NCBI GenBank assembly: GCA_016713665.1
Contig: JADJOR010000002.1
Span: 744,001-808,000 of the forward strand
Length of the DNA stretch: 64,000 nucleotides
Reading direction: 5' to 3'
DNA from: Deltaproteobacteria bacterium
Lineage (GTDB): Bacteria > Myxococcota_A > UBA9160 > UBA4427
Part shown: positions 56,050-64,000 of the stretch, in pieces
How the letters are laid out: each line of letters starts with the position of its first letter
Numbering within the stretch: position 1 is the first letter of the stretch
The notes under the pieces: generated by a model
Seen by the model: only the letters and a program-made list of their open reading frames with translations
Told to the model about the DNA's origin: nothing
Databases searched by the model: none
Made by a program: the position numbers and the translations under genes

Positions 56050-56943
56050 TCAGGGACGGGAACGAATCGGAGCGCGCGCTCCGGGAGCCGCCGAGCTCGC
56101 GCTCTGCCGAAGCCGACGCAGATCCCGGGTCGTCGCGACCCGCCGACCGCTCGCTTCGATCCACGGCCGAACCCGCTCGACGAGCTCGGCATTGCGCGCG
56201 TCGGGGAAGAGAGCCGGGTTGTCGCCGATGCCGACGCGAAAGCCGCCGCCGCGCTCGAGGGCGTGGCGGCAGAGCGTCTCGAAGGTCACCGTCGAATGGA
56301 GCAGGAAGGGCACGACGAGCCAATCGATCTCGAGATCCCCAGGCAGCTCTGCGAGATGCAGATCGAGCGCCTCGCGCGAAGGCGTCGGGCCGACCAGCCA
56401 GGTATCGGAGAGATAGATCTTGAGAACGAGCGGGGGCGTGAGGATGCCTTCACGGGCGAGGCGGACGGCGAGTCGCGTGTGGCCGAGATCGAAGCTCGCG
56501 AGGTTCGGCAGGACGCCGAGCTTCCGATAGCGCTGCGCGGCCTCTTCGAGGAAGGGGAGGGGGTTCGCGAGGGTCCCGCCGCCGCCGAGACGCTGGCCGT
56601 CCCAGAGGATGGTATGCGCGGTGCCGAGGTCGAGAGGGGCCATCTCGAGGCCTTCGCTTTCGGCGAGGTCGAAGCAATCGCCGAGGCGGGCCTCGACGTC
56701 GAGGGGCGGCTCGTTCGGATAGCTCGGATAGGCGATCACGTCGGCGGCACGCATCGCGCGCCAGGCCGCGGCGTAGGCCGCGCGGTCGGGCGCGTGCCAA
56801 TGGGCGAAGGACGCGCCGGCACGCACGCAGGCGATCGCGTCGGCGGCGCATTGCTCGGGCGTGACGGGGACGAAGCGATGCTGCGCGCGGGTCACCGCCT
56901 CGTTGAGGGCGACCTCGAGCAGGATCGGTCGCTCATCCGCCAC
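56050..56943 (-). CDS. BKACE/DUF849 family protein (second paralogue), variant zinc site
   Basis: 297 residues from ATG 56943, 4 bp after the (repaired) stop of the kinase gene. The pattern LLEVALNEAVTRA and H48-W-H50 (FAHWHAP) match the paralogue encoded at 17175. The late motif is R236-V-G-I-G240-D241, so the zinc-ligand Glu is Gly here as well. The region before it (VPFLLHSTVT instead of FVEGGSAN) has diverged. It is the last member of an EthD-SnoaL-CMD-kinase-BKACE operon. It may cleave a beta-keto acid from that pathway or have a new activity. Confidence 0.8.
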   Translation of the reverse strand: MADERPILLEVALNEAVTRAQHRFVPVTPEQCAADAIACVRAGASFAHWHAPDRAAYAAAWRAMRAADVIAYPSYPNEPPLDVEARLGDCFDLAESEGLEMAPLDLGTAHTILWDGQRLGGGGTLANPLPFLEEAAQRYRKLGVLPNLASFDLGHTRLAVRLAREGILTPPLVLKIYLSDTWLVGPTPSREALDLHLAELPGDLEIDWLVVPFLLHSTVTFETLCRHALERGGGFRVGIGDNPALFPDARNAELVERVRPWIEASGRRVATTRDLRRLRQSASSAAPGARAPIRSRP

Positions 56944-56947
56944 GCAA

Positions 56948-58301
56948 TCAGCGCTCGCGGACCAGCGGACGCAGCTCGCAGTCCGGAAACAGGCTCACGA
57001 CGGGCGCGTAGAGCCGTTCGGTCCGCCACGCGCGACGGCCGAGGTAGCGGAGGACTTCGACCTCGCGTTCGGGACCGAAGCCGGGGGAGCTCGCGATCGA
57101 GGCGCGCGAGGCCGCTCGCCAGATCCATCGGCCGATCGCCGAGGAGCTTCGAGAGCTCGTCGAGCTCGATCTGCTCGAGAGCCGGGCCGAGGCGGTGGAC
57201 CCGCTCGAGAGCCTGAACCAGGAGCACCGCCGCATCGAGCCGATTCGCGGCGAAGGCGTCCTCGACGGCCGGCCGAACCTCGCTTCGCAGATTTTCGGCG
57301 ACGACGCCGTAGAGGGTCGTCGGCGCCTCGGGCCCGTCGGGCAGCTCGGGCCGTTCGAGCTCGATCCCCATCGCCGCCGCGATCGCGTCGCAGCAGATCC
57401 GATCCGACACGACGCGGAAGCAGAGGTTCAGCGCGACGGGGGTATGCGGATCCCAGCGCGTCGTCGCGGCGGCCAGCGCGAGGACCGAGCGGACCATCAG
57501 ATGGGCGCGGTAGTAGGCGACGCGTTCGAGATCGACCGGCATACCGGAGACCTTCGCGTAGTGGTCGAGGAGCTCGGGCCACTCGCCCGAGAGATGGAAC
57601 GAAGCGTGGATCGCCGCATTGCCGAGATCCTCCATCGGATCGCCGAAATGGGCCCACTCCCAGTCGATCAGTGCGCTCACCGCCTCGTTCTCGAACATGA
57701 AGTTGGGCGTCCCGGCGTCGCCGTGGACGAAGGCGATGCGATCGACCGTACGCGGGACATGGCGACGCAGCCATTGGAGGCCGAAGGTCGCCAGCGGCTC
57801 GCAGATCAGGGGCGCGAAATCGGCCTCGACCTTCGCGAGCTCGACGAGGGCACAGTCCTCGGCGGTCTTCGGTCGCGAAAGCCCGTCGATCCGGATGCGA
57901 TCGGGATCGAGGCCGTGGAGATGGGCGAGCTGGGTCAGGTAGTCGCGGTAGATGGCCTGCTGCCCGGCCGCGCCGACGCGTTCGAGGTCGGAGCGTCCCC
58001 GGACGCGCTCGTACAGCGCGGCATGGCAGTCGGGCTTCGTCCCGAAGACCTCGGCAACCCGGACGCCGAGCGCGCGCAGCGTGCGGTTGACGTCGGCCTC
58101 GAAGGCCGTCGTCCGGGGATCGTTGGCGGGATCGCCGGGGCGGCCGAGGCGGAGGAAGAACGCTCGCTGCTCGCCGCTCGCGCCGAGCACGTCGACGTAG
58201 AAGCCTTCGCGCCGGGCCTGCGAGCGCTCGAGGCTCGTGACCTCGCCGCCGACGAGCGGTCCGATCCAGTCGACGAGCTTCTCGCGAAGGGCCTCATCCA
58301 T
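56948..58301 (-). CDS. Phosphotransferase family protein (APH-like kinase; apparent frameshift near the C-terminus)
   Basis: About 450 residues after repair, from ATG 58301. The N-terminus (MDEALREKLVDWIGPLVGG) is followed by AFFLRLGRPGD, the catalytic FVHGDAGTPNFMFE and DWEWAHFGDPMEDLGNAA. It is longer than typical APH-like kinases and has a second helical domain. The frame breaks at the G5 run at 57083-57087. With one base removed the protein continues as GFGPEREVEVLRYLGRRAWR...LRPLVRER and stops at 56948-56950, just before the BKACE gene. As written it would end in 65 basic residues overlapping BKACE, which is unlikely. It overlaps the CMD gene by 8 bp. Confidence 0.8.
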
Positions 58302-58824
58302 GTCGCGCGTCCGGCTTTCGCGACGGGTCGAGATCCATGTCGTAGCCCTGATGGATCGTGATGCCGCAGGTCTGGGCGATGTCGAGCATCTTGAGGATCC
58401 GGCCCGCGCCGACGAGCTCGGCGACCTGGAGGGCGAGATCGACGATCTCGCCGTCGCTGAACGCGCTTCGCAGGCGGGCCCAGAAGACGTCGTCCTGCTC
58501 CTGCCAGCGCTCGCAGAACCGCTCGGCGAACTCGATCGCGAGCCGCTCGCGCTCGCTGTACCCGGGATGGGTCGCCCACTCCGCGATGTGGTCGTAGAAA
58601 TCGGCGTCGAGCCCGTTCGCCGCGCCGTCCTCGTAGCGCGTGTTCAGGCAGGTGACGCACTGATTGCTCGCGGCCACCCGCATGCGGGCCGCCTCGAACT
58701 CGCGGCGCGAGAGCCGGCTCTTCGTGTAGACCGCGTCGGCGAAGGCCGTGAGGCCGGGGCCGAGGGGCGAGAGCGAGAGCCAGCTCGTGAGCTCGTCGCC
58801 GTGGGGCAGGTCGATGCGGGCCAC
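58294..58824 (-). CDS. Carboxymuconolactone decarboxylase (AhpD-like) family protein
   Basis: 176 residues from GTG 58824, 5 bp after the SnoaL stop; no suitable ATG exists. It has the CMD helices (FADAVYTKSRLSRREFEAARMRVAA) and a redox-like Cys-x-x-Cys in SNQCVTCLNTRYEDG, where AhpD has C-x2-C-x3-H; here the His is Arg. The C-terminal part RLAIEFAERFCERWQEQDDVFWARLRSAFSDGEIVDLALQVAELVGAGR matches the second CMD half. It is coupled to SnoaL (upstream) and to the kinase (8-bp overlap). This is the third SnoaL-then-CMD pair in the window. Confidence 0.82.
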   Translation of the reverse strand: MARIDLPHGDELTSWLSLSPLGPGLTAFADAVYTKSRLSRREFEAARMRVAASNQCVTCLNTRYEDGAANGLDADFYDHIAEWATHPGYSERERLAIEFAERFCERWQEQDDVFWARLRSAFSDGEIVDLALQVAELVGAGRILKMLDIAQTCGITIHQGYDMDLDPSRKPDARHG

Positions 58825-58829
58825 GGGAC

Positions 58830-59348
58830 CTAACCCTCGGTCGTCCGGTAGGGATCGCCACCGACTTCCTGCGACGGGTCCCAGGACGGATCGACCTTCT
58901 TCTTCGCGGCGATCCAGCGATCGACCATCGACATCAGCTTGGTCGGATTGTAGAGGTCCTCTTCGTGGGACCAGAGGCCGTTCCCCGCGTACTTGAGGAG
59001 GCTGAAGCAATATTCCTCGTGGATGCTGCCGTCGCCCGGATCGGACATCCGGACGTTGAAGCGGCAGGAGACCCAGCCCCGGAACTCGTCGATCATGTAC
59101 CACTCGACGGGCGAGTAGATGAAGTGTCTGGCGGGGAAGGTCGTGAAGATGTTGCGGTAGAGGCGCTTCAGGCCCTCGCGACCGCCGATCATGCCGGCCT
59201 GGGCTTCGATGTAGGTGCAGTCGAGGGTGAAGATGTCGCACCACTTGTCCCAGTTACCGGTCTGCCCGGCCTCGAGCGCCATCTGTTGATAGTGGACGAA
59301 CTGCTCCTCGAGCTCTTCTCGGGTCCAACGGGTGAAGGTCATCGGCAT
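58830..59348 (-). CDS. SnoaL/NTF2-like protein
   Basis: 172 residues from ATG 59348 with AAGGAG at the right distance (ATG 59342 is a possible alternative). The NTF2-like pattern is clear: FVHYQQMALEAGQTGNWDKWCDIFTLDCTYIEAQAG, LYRNIFTTFPARHFIYSPVEWYMID, and SLLKYAGNGLWSHEEDLYNPTKL. It starts 47 bp after the EthD stop and ends 5 bp before the CMD start. As an early gene of the EthD-SnoaL-CMD-kinase-BKACE operon it probably shapes or isomerises the first intermediate. Confidence 0.8.
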   Translation of the reverse strand: MPMTFTRWTREELEEQFVHYQQMALEAGQTGNWDKWCDIFTLDCTYIEAQAGMIGGREGLKRLYRNIFTTFPARHFIYSPVEWYMIDEFRGWVSCRFNVRMSDPGDGSIHEEYCFSLLKYAGNGLWSHEEDLYNPTKLMSMVDRWIAAKKKVDPSWDPSQEVGGDPYRTTEG

Positions 59349-59395
59349 GGTCGTACTCCTTCGGGATCGGGTTGGAATCGGTCGGCTTCGGCCGT

Positions 59396-59752
59396 TCAGC
59401 CGGGCAAGCGCGTCAGTCGGGTCTCGGCCGCCGTGACGTCGGCCTCGTGGGTCACGAGGACGGTCGGGCTGCCGTCGATGTCCATGAAGGTCAGGAGATC
59501 CGCCCAGTGGGCGCGGCCGGCGTCGGTGTCGCGATAGAAGGCGCTCGTCGCCTCGAGGCTCGCGAGATCCGGCCAGTGGTTCTCGGCCATGCCGACGTAG
59601 GGCGCGTCGCCCTGCAACAACATGAGGCGGTTCTTCGTGATGTAGGGATGGTCCTTGAGATCGAAGCGCTCGGTGTGCTCGACCCATCGCGCGAGGAACG
59701 CTTCGCTCGAGAGATGGGGCTGCTTCCGGACCAGGGTGAAGGTCACGATCAC
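59396..59752 (-). CDS. EthD-domain protein
   Basis: 118 residues from ATG 59752 (MIVTFTLVRKQPHLSSEAFLARWVEHTERF). The single EthD domain includes the central NRLMLLQGDAPYVGMAENHWPDLASL and ends with PTVLVTHEADVTAAETRLTR. EthD proteins assist P450 or other oxidations and can act as small monooxygenases or decarboxylases. It is the first gene of the minus-strand operon that runs to 56.05 kb. A perfect inverted repeat lies 34-55 bp before its start, likely the control site of this operon. Confidence 0.85.
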   Translation of the reverse strand: MIVTFTLVRKQPHLSSEAFLARWVEHTERFDLKDHPYITKNRLMLLQGDAPYVGMAENHWPDLASLEATSAFYRDTDAGRAHWADLLTFMDIDGSPTVLVTHEADVTAAETRLTRLPG

Positions 59753-60061
59753 GACGCGTCTCCGTTAGGGCTCGTTCCGACGATAGGACGTTCGAGGCGA
59801 AACGTCCCAGCCCGATACCGGACTTTTTCGAGTCGCCGCATCCCCTGTCTTCACGCTGCGCGCGGGCTCCGGGTCCACGACACGGGGCCGGTTGTCACGG
59901 ACTGCCCGTCGGGCGTGACCATGCGCCCCGGGCGCGGGCCGGTTCCGGCGCGACAACGCTTCTCGTTCAACGACAGAATGGCATGCATGTTGCTCCCGCA
60001 GGTCGACTGAATCACAGCGGGCTTCCTGCCTGGAGCCGCGTAGTCGGCGGAGAGGAGCGAC
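59753..60061. other. Divergent control region between the EthD operon and the barrel gene
   Basis: 309 bp without a supportable gene. It holds the inverted repeat at 59786-59807 and GC hairpins such as GTCAC...GCCC-GTC-GGGC-GTGAC at 59894-59919. Two promoters pointing apart are expected here, but no clear -35/-10 boxes can be recognised. Confidence 0.5.
59786..59807. promoter_or_regulatory. Inverted repeat, candidate operator of the EthD operon
   Basis: GGACGTT and AACGTCC are perfect 7-bp arms around an 8-nt spacer, 34-55 bp upstream of the EthD start. The size is right for a dimeric repressor (for example TetR-type). The regulator is not encoded in this window. Confidence 0.45.
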
Positions 60062-61153
60062 ATGTCGGGTCTGGTTCGTTCGAATGGTGCTCGTGCGCGA
60101 GGGCGCATGGCGAAATGGAGATCGGGCGCGGGGCGGGGGCTCGCCGCGACGTGGACGCTGGCGCTCGGATTGATCGGGCTCGCGGGAAGCGCACACGCGG
60201 GAGAAGAGGACTGCAGCGGATTCCTCCCCGATTTCCGCTGCGATCGACAGGCGCGGCCGGCGGGTCACGTCGCCCCGATGTCGATGCCCTATCTCTTCGA
60301 GGATCCCTACATCACGACGGAGCTGAACCTCGTCGGGATCTACCACGGGTTTCCCTCGGATTCCGTCTTCAACGGCGGCGAGGCCGGCGTCATCGCCCTG
60401 CAGGCGCGTCTGGCGCTGACGGATCGGCTGGCCTTCATCGCGACGAAGGACGGCTACATGGTCAATCGACCGGACCATCCGTGGCTCAAGAACGAAGAAG
60501 GCTTCATGGACATCACGGCCGGCTTCAAGTACGCCGTGATCGACAATCGGGAGCTCGGCCTCATCGTCACGCCGAGTCTGCGCGTCGAGATTCCGGTCGG
60601 CAACGCCGACGTCTTCCAGGGCCAGGGTGAGGGCGTCTTCATCCCGGGGATCTCGGTCGGTTGGGGGCCGAAGAACGTCCACCTGATCACCGACATCGGT
60701 GCCCAGCTCCCCGTCGACAAGGACCGTGACAGCTCGTCGGTCTTCTACAACATCCATCTCGATCAGGCGTTCAAGGTCTCGTTCATCCCGGGCGCCGACT
60801 TCATCGTGCCCTTCATCGAGCTCAACGGCATGGTCTGGGTCGACTCGGGCGAGGGCAAGGCGTCCGTCGCCCTGAAGTCGCCGCCCGCGCCCGTCCAGCA
60901 CGTTCCGCTGCGCGCGGCCCAGGACATCCTGAACGGCGCGGGCGTCACGCGGGACCGGCGCTTCGAAGGCGCGGACGTCGCGAATCTCGGCTCCTCGGGC
61001 ATGGCGGGCGAGGATCTCGTGACCTTCGCCTGGGGCTTCCGGGTTCCGCTGCGCAACGGTGTCTCGACCGGCTTCTCGTACGAACGGGCCCTCAGCCAGC
61101 GAAAGGACATCTTCGAGCAGCGCGCGACCTGGATGGTCGACTACCAGTTCTGA
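60062..61153 (+). CDS. Outer-membrane beta-barrel protein (porin or channel-like)
   Basis: 363 residues from ATG 60062 behind GAGGAG. A basic, extended n-region (RARGRMAKWRSGAGRG) leads to a hydrophobic segment and SAHAG cleavage site near residue 46; ATG 60107 is an alternative start. The mature protein alternates strands (ITTELNLVGIYHGF, VIALQARLALTDRLAFIATKDGY, ELGLIVTPSLRVEIPVG, LVTFAWGFRVPLRNGVSTGFSYERAL) and ends in Tyr-Gln-Phe, the typical terminal Phe of outer-membrane proteins. It may import hydrophobic substrates for the catabolic genes (inference). It is followed by a strong terminator, so it is a single-gene unit. Confidence 0.72.
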   Translation: MSGLVRSNGARARGRMAKWRSGAGRGLAATWTLALGLIGLAGSAHAGEEDCSGFLPDFRCDRQARPAGHVAPMSMPYLFEDPYITTELNLVGIYHGFPSDSVFNGGEAGVIALQARLALTDRLAFIATKDGYMVNRPDHPWLKNEEGFMDITAGFKYAVIDNRELGLIVTPSLRVEIPVGNADVFQGQGEGVFIPGISVGWGPKNVHLITDIGAQLPVDKDRDSSSVFYNIHLDQAFKVSFIPGADFIVPFIELNGMVWVDSGEGKASVALKSPPAPVQHVPLRAAQDILNGAGVTRDRRFEGADVANLGSSGMAGEDLVTFAWGFRVPLRNGVSTGFSYERALSQRKDIFEQRATWMVDYQF

Positions 61154-61221
61154 GCCGGTCGCGCGGATCGGTTCCGAGCGGCTCGCAGCTCGGTTCGAAA
61201 TCGGATGAAGCCTTCCCAGGC

Positions 61222-61267
61222 AGCGGCGCGTGGGTCCGGAGATCGGCCCCACGCGCCGCTTTTCTTT
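61222..61267 (+). terminator. Strong Rho-independent terminator
   Basis: Perfect 13-bp stem (arms 61222-61234 and 61248-61260), 13-nt loop, then a T-rich run (TTTTCTTT). It ends the barrel gene 60062-61153 and isolates the PQQ dehydrogenase gene downstream. It is the clearest intrinsic terminator in the window. Confidence 0.88.
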
Positions 61268-61317
61268 CGCCGCGAGGGCCGTAGACTCGGCGGCGGCGAT
61301 GGCCAGGGGAGGGGACG

Positions 61318-63378
61318 ATGGGAACGATCGGGACTCGGTGGACGCGGGCGGCCCGGCTCGGGTTGCAGAACGTCACGCTGCTGGTGGTCGGGCTCGTCGT
61401 GGCGTCGCTCGGTTGTGAGGATGGCCGCTCTGCTTCCTCCGGCGGGTCTGCGTCGGATTCCGAAGCCGGCGCCGCCGCGAATCCCGGCCCCGAAGCCGGC
61501 TGGCCCCATTACGGCGGCGACCGCGGCGGCATGCGCTATTCGCCTGCGACCCAGATCTCGAAGCAGAACGTGGGAGACCTCGAGCTCGCCTGGACCTACC
61601 ACAGCGGCGACGTCTCCGACGGCCGCGACGGGACGAGCAAGACCTCCTTCAACTCGACGCCGCTCCTGGTCGGCGACACCCTCGTCTTCTGCACCCCCTT
61701 CCACCGCGTGATCGCCGTCGACGCCGAGACCGGCGAGGAGCGCTGGGCCTACGACTCGGTCCAGCGCCAGACGAAGCTCCCCGACCCCCATAGCCGCGTC
61801 TGTCGCGGCGTCGCCTACTGGGAGGCCGAGGACGAGGAGGAGCTGCTGCGCCCCTGTGGCCACCGCATCTTCATGGGCACGGTCGACGCCGAGCTGGTCG
61901 CGCTCGACGCCCGCAACGGCAAGGCGTGCAGCGACTTCGGGAAGGACGGCCGCGTCGACCTGCGGGCGCGGATGGGCGAGATCGAGCCGTGGGCCTACTA
62001 CGTGACGTCGCCGCCGGCGACGGTGAACGACACGGTCGTCGTCGGGGGCATGGTCTACGACAACCTGCGCCGTGCCGCGCCGCCCGGCGTGATCCGCGGA
62101 TTCGACGCGCGGACCGGAGCGCTGCGCTGGGCCTTCGATCCGGTGCCGCCGGGCTACGACGGGCCGGGACCCGAGCCCGGGAGCGACTACGTCCCGGGGA
62201 CGGCCAACTCCTGGTCGATCCTCTCCTCCGACGAGGACCTCGACCTCGTCTTCGTGCCGATGGGCAACGCCGCGGTCGACTACTCCGCCGCGGAGCGCCA
62301 CAACCTCGATCATTTCTCGAGCTCCGTGGTCGCCCTGAATGGGACGACGGGCGAGCTCGTCTGGCACTACCGCATGGTCAACAAGGACGTCTGGGACTTC
62401 GACACCGCCTCGCAGCCCGTGCTCTTCGACTTCGAGATGCCGGACGGGACGAAGGTCCCGGCGGTCGCCCAGGGCACGAAGATGGGCCACGTCTTCATCC
62501 TCGACCGCCGCACGGGGCAGCCGATCCACGGCCACAAGGAGGTCCCGGTCCCGACCGACGGCGCGCCGGGTGAGCTCCTCGCGGCGACGCAGCCGGTGCC
62601 GACCTTCGTCGAGCCGCTGCATCCGTCGGAGCTGACGCCCGACGACGCCTTCGGCTTCACGTTCTGGGATCGCGGCAAGTGCCGCGACGAGCTCGCGAAG
62701 TACCGCTACGACGGCATGTTCACGCCGCCCACGACCGGCGGCTCGATCCAGTATCCGCAGAACCCCGGCGGCATGAACTGGGGGAGCCTCGCCATCGATC
62801 CCGGGAGGAAGCTCCTCGTCACGAACCTGATGCGCATGGCGAACGGGATCCAGCTGATCCCCCGCGCCGAGTACGACGCGATGCCCGACAAGTCGTCCCA
62901 CTGGCCCTACCAGGTCCAGCCCATGTTCGGCACGCCCTACGCGATGAAGAACTTCCCGATCCTCTCGCCCTTCGGCGCGCCTTGCTCGCCGCCGCCCTGG
63001 GGCACGATCGTCGCCGTCGATCTCACGACGGGAAGGATCGCCTGGGAGAAGCCGCTCGGGACGATCCGCGATCAGGCGCCCTTCCCGATCTGGCTCTGGC
63101 CCGGCTTCAAGCAGCTGGGCGCCCCGAACCTCGGCGGCCCCGTCGCGACGGCGAGCGGCCTCGTCTTCATCGCGGCGACGACCGACCGCTATCTGCGGGC
63201 CTTCGACTCGGAGACGGGCGAGGAGGTCTGGAGCCATCGCCTCCCGTTCACGGGGAACGCGACGCCGATGACCTATCGCCTGGGACCGGAGGGCCGGCAA
63301 TACGTCGTGATCGCCTCGGGCGGCCACGTCTGGTCCGAGTCCGGTGACGCGCTGATGGCCTTCGCGCTGCCGCGCTGA
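61318..63378 (+). CDS. PQQ-dependent dehydrogenase (quinoprotein), lipoprotein-anchored
   Basis: 686 residues from ATG 61318, with an AGGGGAGGGGA ribosome site. A lipobox (VASLGC, Cys about residue 33) follows the signal segment. The eight-bladed propeller repeats are visible: WPHYGGDRGGMRYSPATQIS, ITVDA-type VIAVDAETGEERWAYD, RTGALRWAFDPVPPGYD, LNGTTGELVWHYRMVNKDVWDFD, GHVFILDRRTGQPI, VAVDLTTGRIAWEKPLG and LRAFDSETGEEVWSHRLPF. It fits the glucose/quinate dehydrogenase branch, oxidising alcohols or sugars in the periplasm and passing electrons to the respiratory chain. No cytochrome partner or pqq genes are present. Confidence 0.9.
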   Translation: MGTIGTRWTRAARLGLQNVTLLVVGLVVASLGCEDGRSASSGGSASDSEAGAAANPGPEAGWPHYGGDRGGMRYSPATQISKQNVGDLELAWTYHSGDVSDGRDGTSKTSFNSTPLLVGDTLVFCTPFHRVIAVDAETGEERWAYDSVQRQTKLPDPHSRVCRGVAYWEAEDEEELLRPCGHRIFMGTVDAELVALDARNGKACSDFGKDGRVDLRARMGEIEPWAYYVTSPPATVNDTVVVGGMVYDNLRRAAPPGVIRGFDARTGALRWAFDPVPPGYDGPGPEPGSDYVPGTANSWSILSSDEDLDLVFVPMGNAAVDYSAAERHNLDHFSSSVVALNGTTGELVWHYRMVNKDVWDFDTASQPVLFDFEMPDGTKVPAVAQGTKMGHVFILDRRTGQPIHGHKEVPVPTDGAPGELLAATQPVPTFVEPLHPSELTPDDAFGFTFWDRGKCRDELAKYRYDGMFTPPTTGGSIQYPQNPGGMNWGSLAIDPGRKLLVTNLMRMANGIQLIPRAEYDAMPDKSSHWPYQVQPMFGTPYAMKNFPILSPFGAPCSPPPWGTIVAVDLTTGRIAWEKPLGTIRDQAPFPIWLWPGFKQLGAPNLGGPVATASGLVFIAATTDRYLRAFDSETGEEVWSHRLPFTGNATPMTYRLGPEGRQYVVIASGGHVWSESGDALMAFALPR

Positions 63379-63393
63379 CGCGTCGTCGTCGCC

Positions 63394-63957
63394 TCAGCCC
63401 TGGGGCGGCTTCGCGATGCGCCGCGGATCCACGCGCAGCGGGCGTTCGTAGGACGGATCGCTCCGGTCGCGGGTCGCGGGGCCGGCGCCCAGCATCTTCT
63501 CGATCTGCTCGGGGGAGAGGTCGTAGTCGCCGGGGACACCCTGCCAGTCGTAGAGACACTTGCGCTGCGCGATCGCCCAGCGGCCGTCGCGGCGTTCCAT
63601 GCGGTCGATGTAGCGGCCGCCTCCGAGGGAGAGGGCGGGGCCCTGTCGGTTCATGGCGGCGAAGAACCAGTAGGTCTCGGTATGGGCCGTGTCGCCGTCG
63701 AGCTCGCAGAAGTGGTTCGTGATGACGTGCTGGGTCGCCGACTGCATCGAACCGTGAAAGGCCATGAAGTAGTCGGCAAACGCCTCGGGGCCGCCCACGA
63801 ATAGGCCGTGGTCGTCGATCGCGTCGGGATGGTAGGCCGAGAGCAGGAGGGCCCGGTCCATGCGGTCGACGCCGCGGCAGTAGCGGAGGATGACGTCGTG
63901 GATCTCCTGGCGGTCCACGAGCTCACGCAGCTTGCGCTCCAGTCCGGCGTCGATCAT
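63394..63957 (-). CDS. SnoaL/NTF2-like protein
   Basis: 187 residues from ATG 63957. The SnoaL_4-type pattern is clear: LVDRQEIHDVILRYCRGVDRMDRALLLSAYHPDAIDDHGLFVGG, SATQHVITNHFCELDGDTAHTETYWFF, GRYIDRMERRDGRWAIAQRKCLYDW. It has a C-terminal extension of about 45 residues (ATRDRSDPSYERPLRVD) typical of this group. It converges with the PQQ dehydrogenase gene (15 bp apart). Any further partner lies beyond the right edge; the last 43 bp show only the 5' untranslated side. Confidence 0.82.
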   Translation of the reverse strand: MIDAGLERKLRELVDRQEIHDVILRYCRGVDRMDRALLLSAYHPDAIDDHGLFVGGPEAFADYFMAFHGSMQSATQHVITNHFCELDGDTAHTETYWFFAAMNRQGPALSLGGGRYIDRMERRDGRWAIAQRKCLYDWQGVPGDYDLSPEQIEKMLGAGPATRDRSDPSYERPLRVDPRRIAKPPQG

Positions 63958-64000
63958 GTCGATCCTCCTCGCAGCTCGATGACGGCCCCATGCTAGCGTC

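Noticed and set aside
1..64000. tRNA, rRNA, CRISPR arrays, transposases, integrases or phage genes
   Set aside because: None could be recognised on either strand; the gene content is uniform chromosomal catabolic and envelope functions.

Overview
The window is about 64 kb of very GC-rich (roughly two-thirds G+C or more) chromosomal DNA packed with about 60 protein genes. I see no rRNA, tRNA, CRISPR array, transposase or phage gene. The content suggests an uncultivated deltaproteobacterial-type lineage (Myxococcota, Binatota or similar): SnoaL-like, EthD, luciferase-like (LLM), amidohydrolase, acyl-CoA, P450 and TauD families occur together with two PEP-CTERM-tailed proteins, Gram-negative outer-membrane barrels, lipoproteins, a type II glutamine synthetase behind a sigma-54 promoter, and a PQQ dehydrogenase. 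No phylogenetic marker is present, so this assignment is an inference.

Layout. 1-12.4 kb: secreted alpha/beta hydrolase, FAD oxidoreductase, broken outer-membrane barrel, SnoaL, LLM oxidoreductase, crotonase, CMD and SnoaL, TauD and SnoaL, an orphan molybdoenzyme with an HxlR regulator, and a c-type cytochrome P460. 12.5-18.1 kb: SDR, NAD-dependent epimerase, glnII with its sigma-54 promoter, and a lipoprotein coupled to a BKACE/DUF849 enzyme. 18-26 kb: LLM, NnrU-type membrane protein, TauD, two amidohydrolases, PEP-CTERM protein, amidase. 26-39 kb: a long run on the plus strand (SDR, VOC-like protein, SnoaL, SnoaL-CMD fusion, MBL hydrolase, cupin, PEP-CTERM protein, two FAD flavoproteins, double EthD, VOC, Nramp-like transporter, YaiI/YqxD). 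39-47 kb: MBL hydrolase, PAS histidine kinase, SDR, and two P450s around an amidohydrolase. 47-55 kb: DUF4349 lipoprotein; a thiolase/DUF35/zinc-ADH/epimerase set on the minus strand; an acyl-CoA dehydrogenase/kinase/SDR operon on the plus strand. 55-60 kb: a tightly packed minus-strand operon EthD, SnoaL, CMD, aminoglycoside-phosphotransferase-like kinase, BKACE. 60-64 kb: outer-membrane barrel, PQQ dehydrogenase, SnoaL.

Taken together the genes look like a collection of small catabolic modules for hydrophobic or polycyclic, terpenoid- or steroid-like carbon. P450s, TauD and LLM enzymes and flavoproteins would oxidise; amidohydrolases, the amidase, MBL and alpha/beta hydrolases would hydrolyse; CoA-dependent enzymes (acyl-CoA dehydrogenase, kinase, SDR, thiolase/DUF35, crotonase, BKACE) would break carbon-carbon bonds. 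No substrate can be named from sequence alone. The most interesting patterns are (1) a SnoaL-then-CMD pair found three times in the same order, once as a single fused protein; (2) an ACAD-kinase-SDR operon that matches the logic of 4-hydroxyacyl-CoA (levulinate-type) catabolism; (3) two BKACE paralogues that both lack the zinc-ligand glutamate. Four genes carry single-base frameshifts, each at a short homopolymer, and one carries an in-frame stop. This looks more like residual assembly error than decay, and should be kept in mind when using this sequence.
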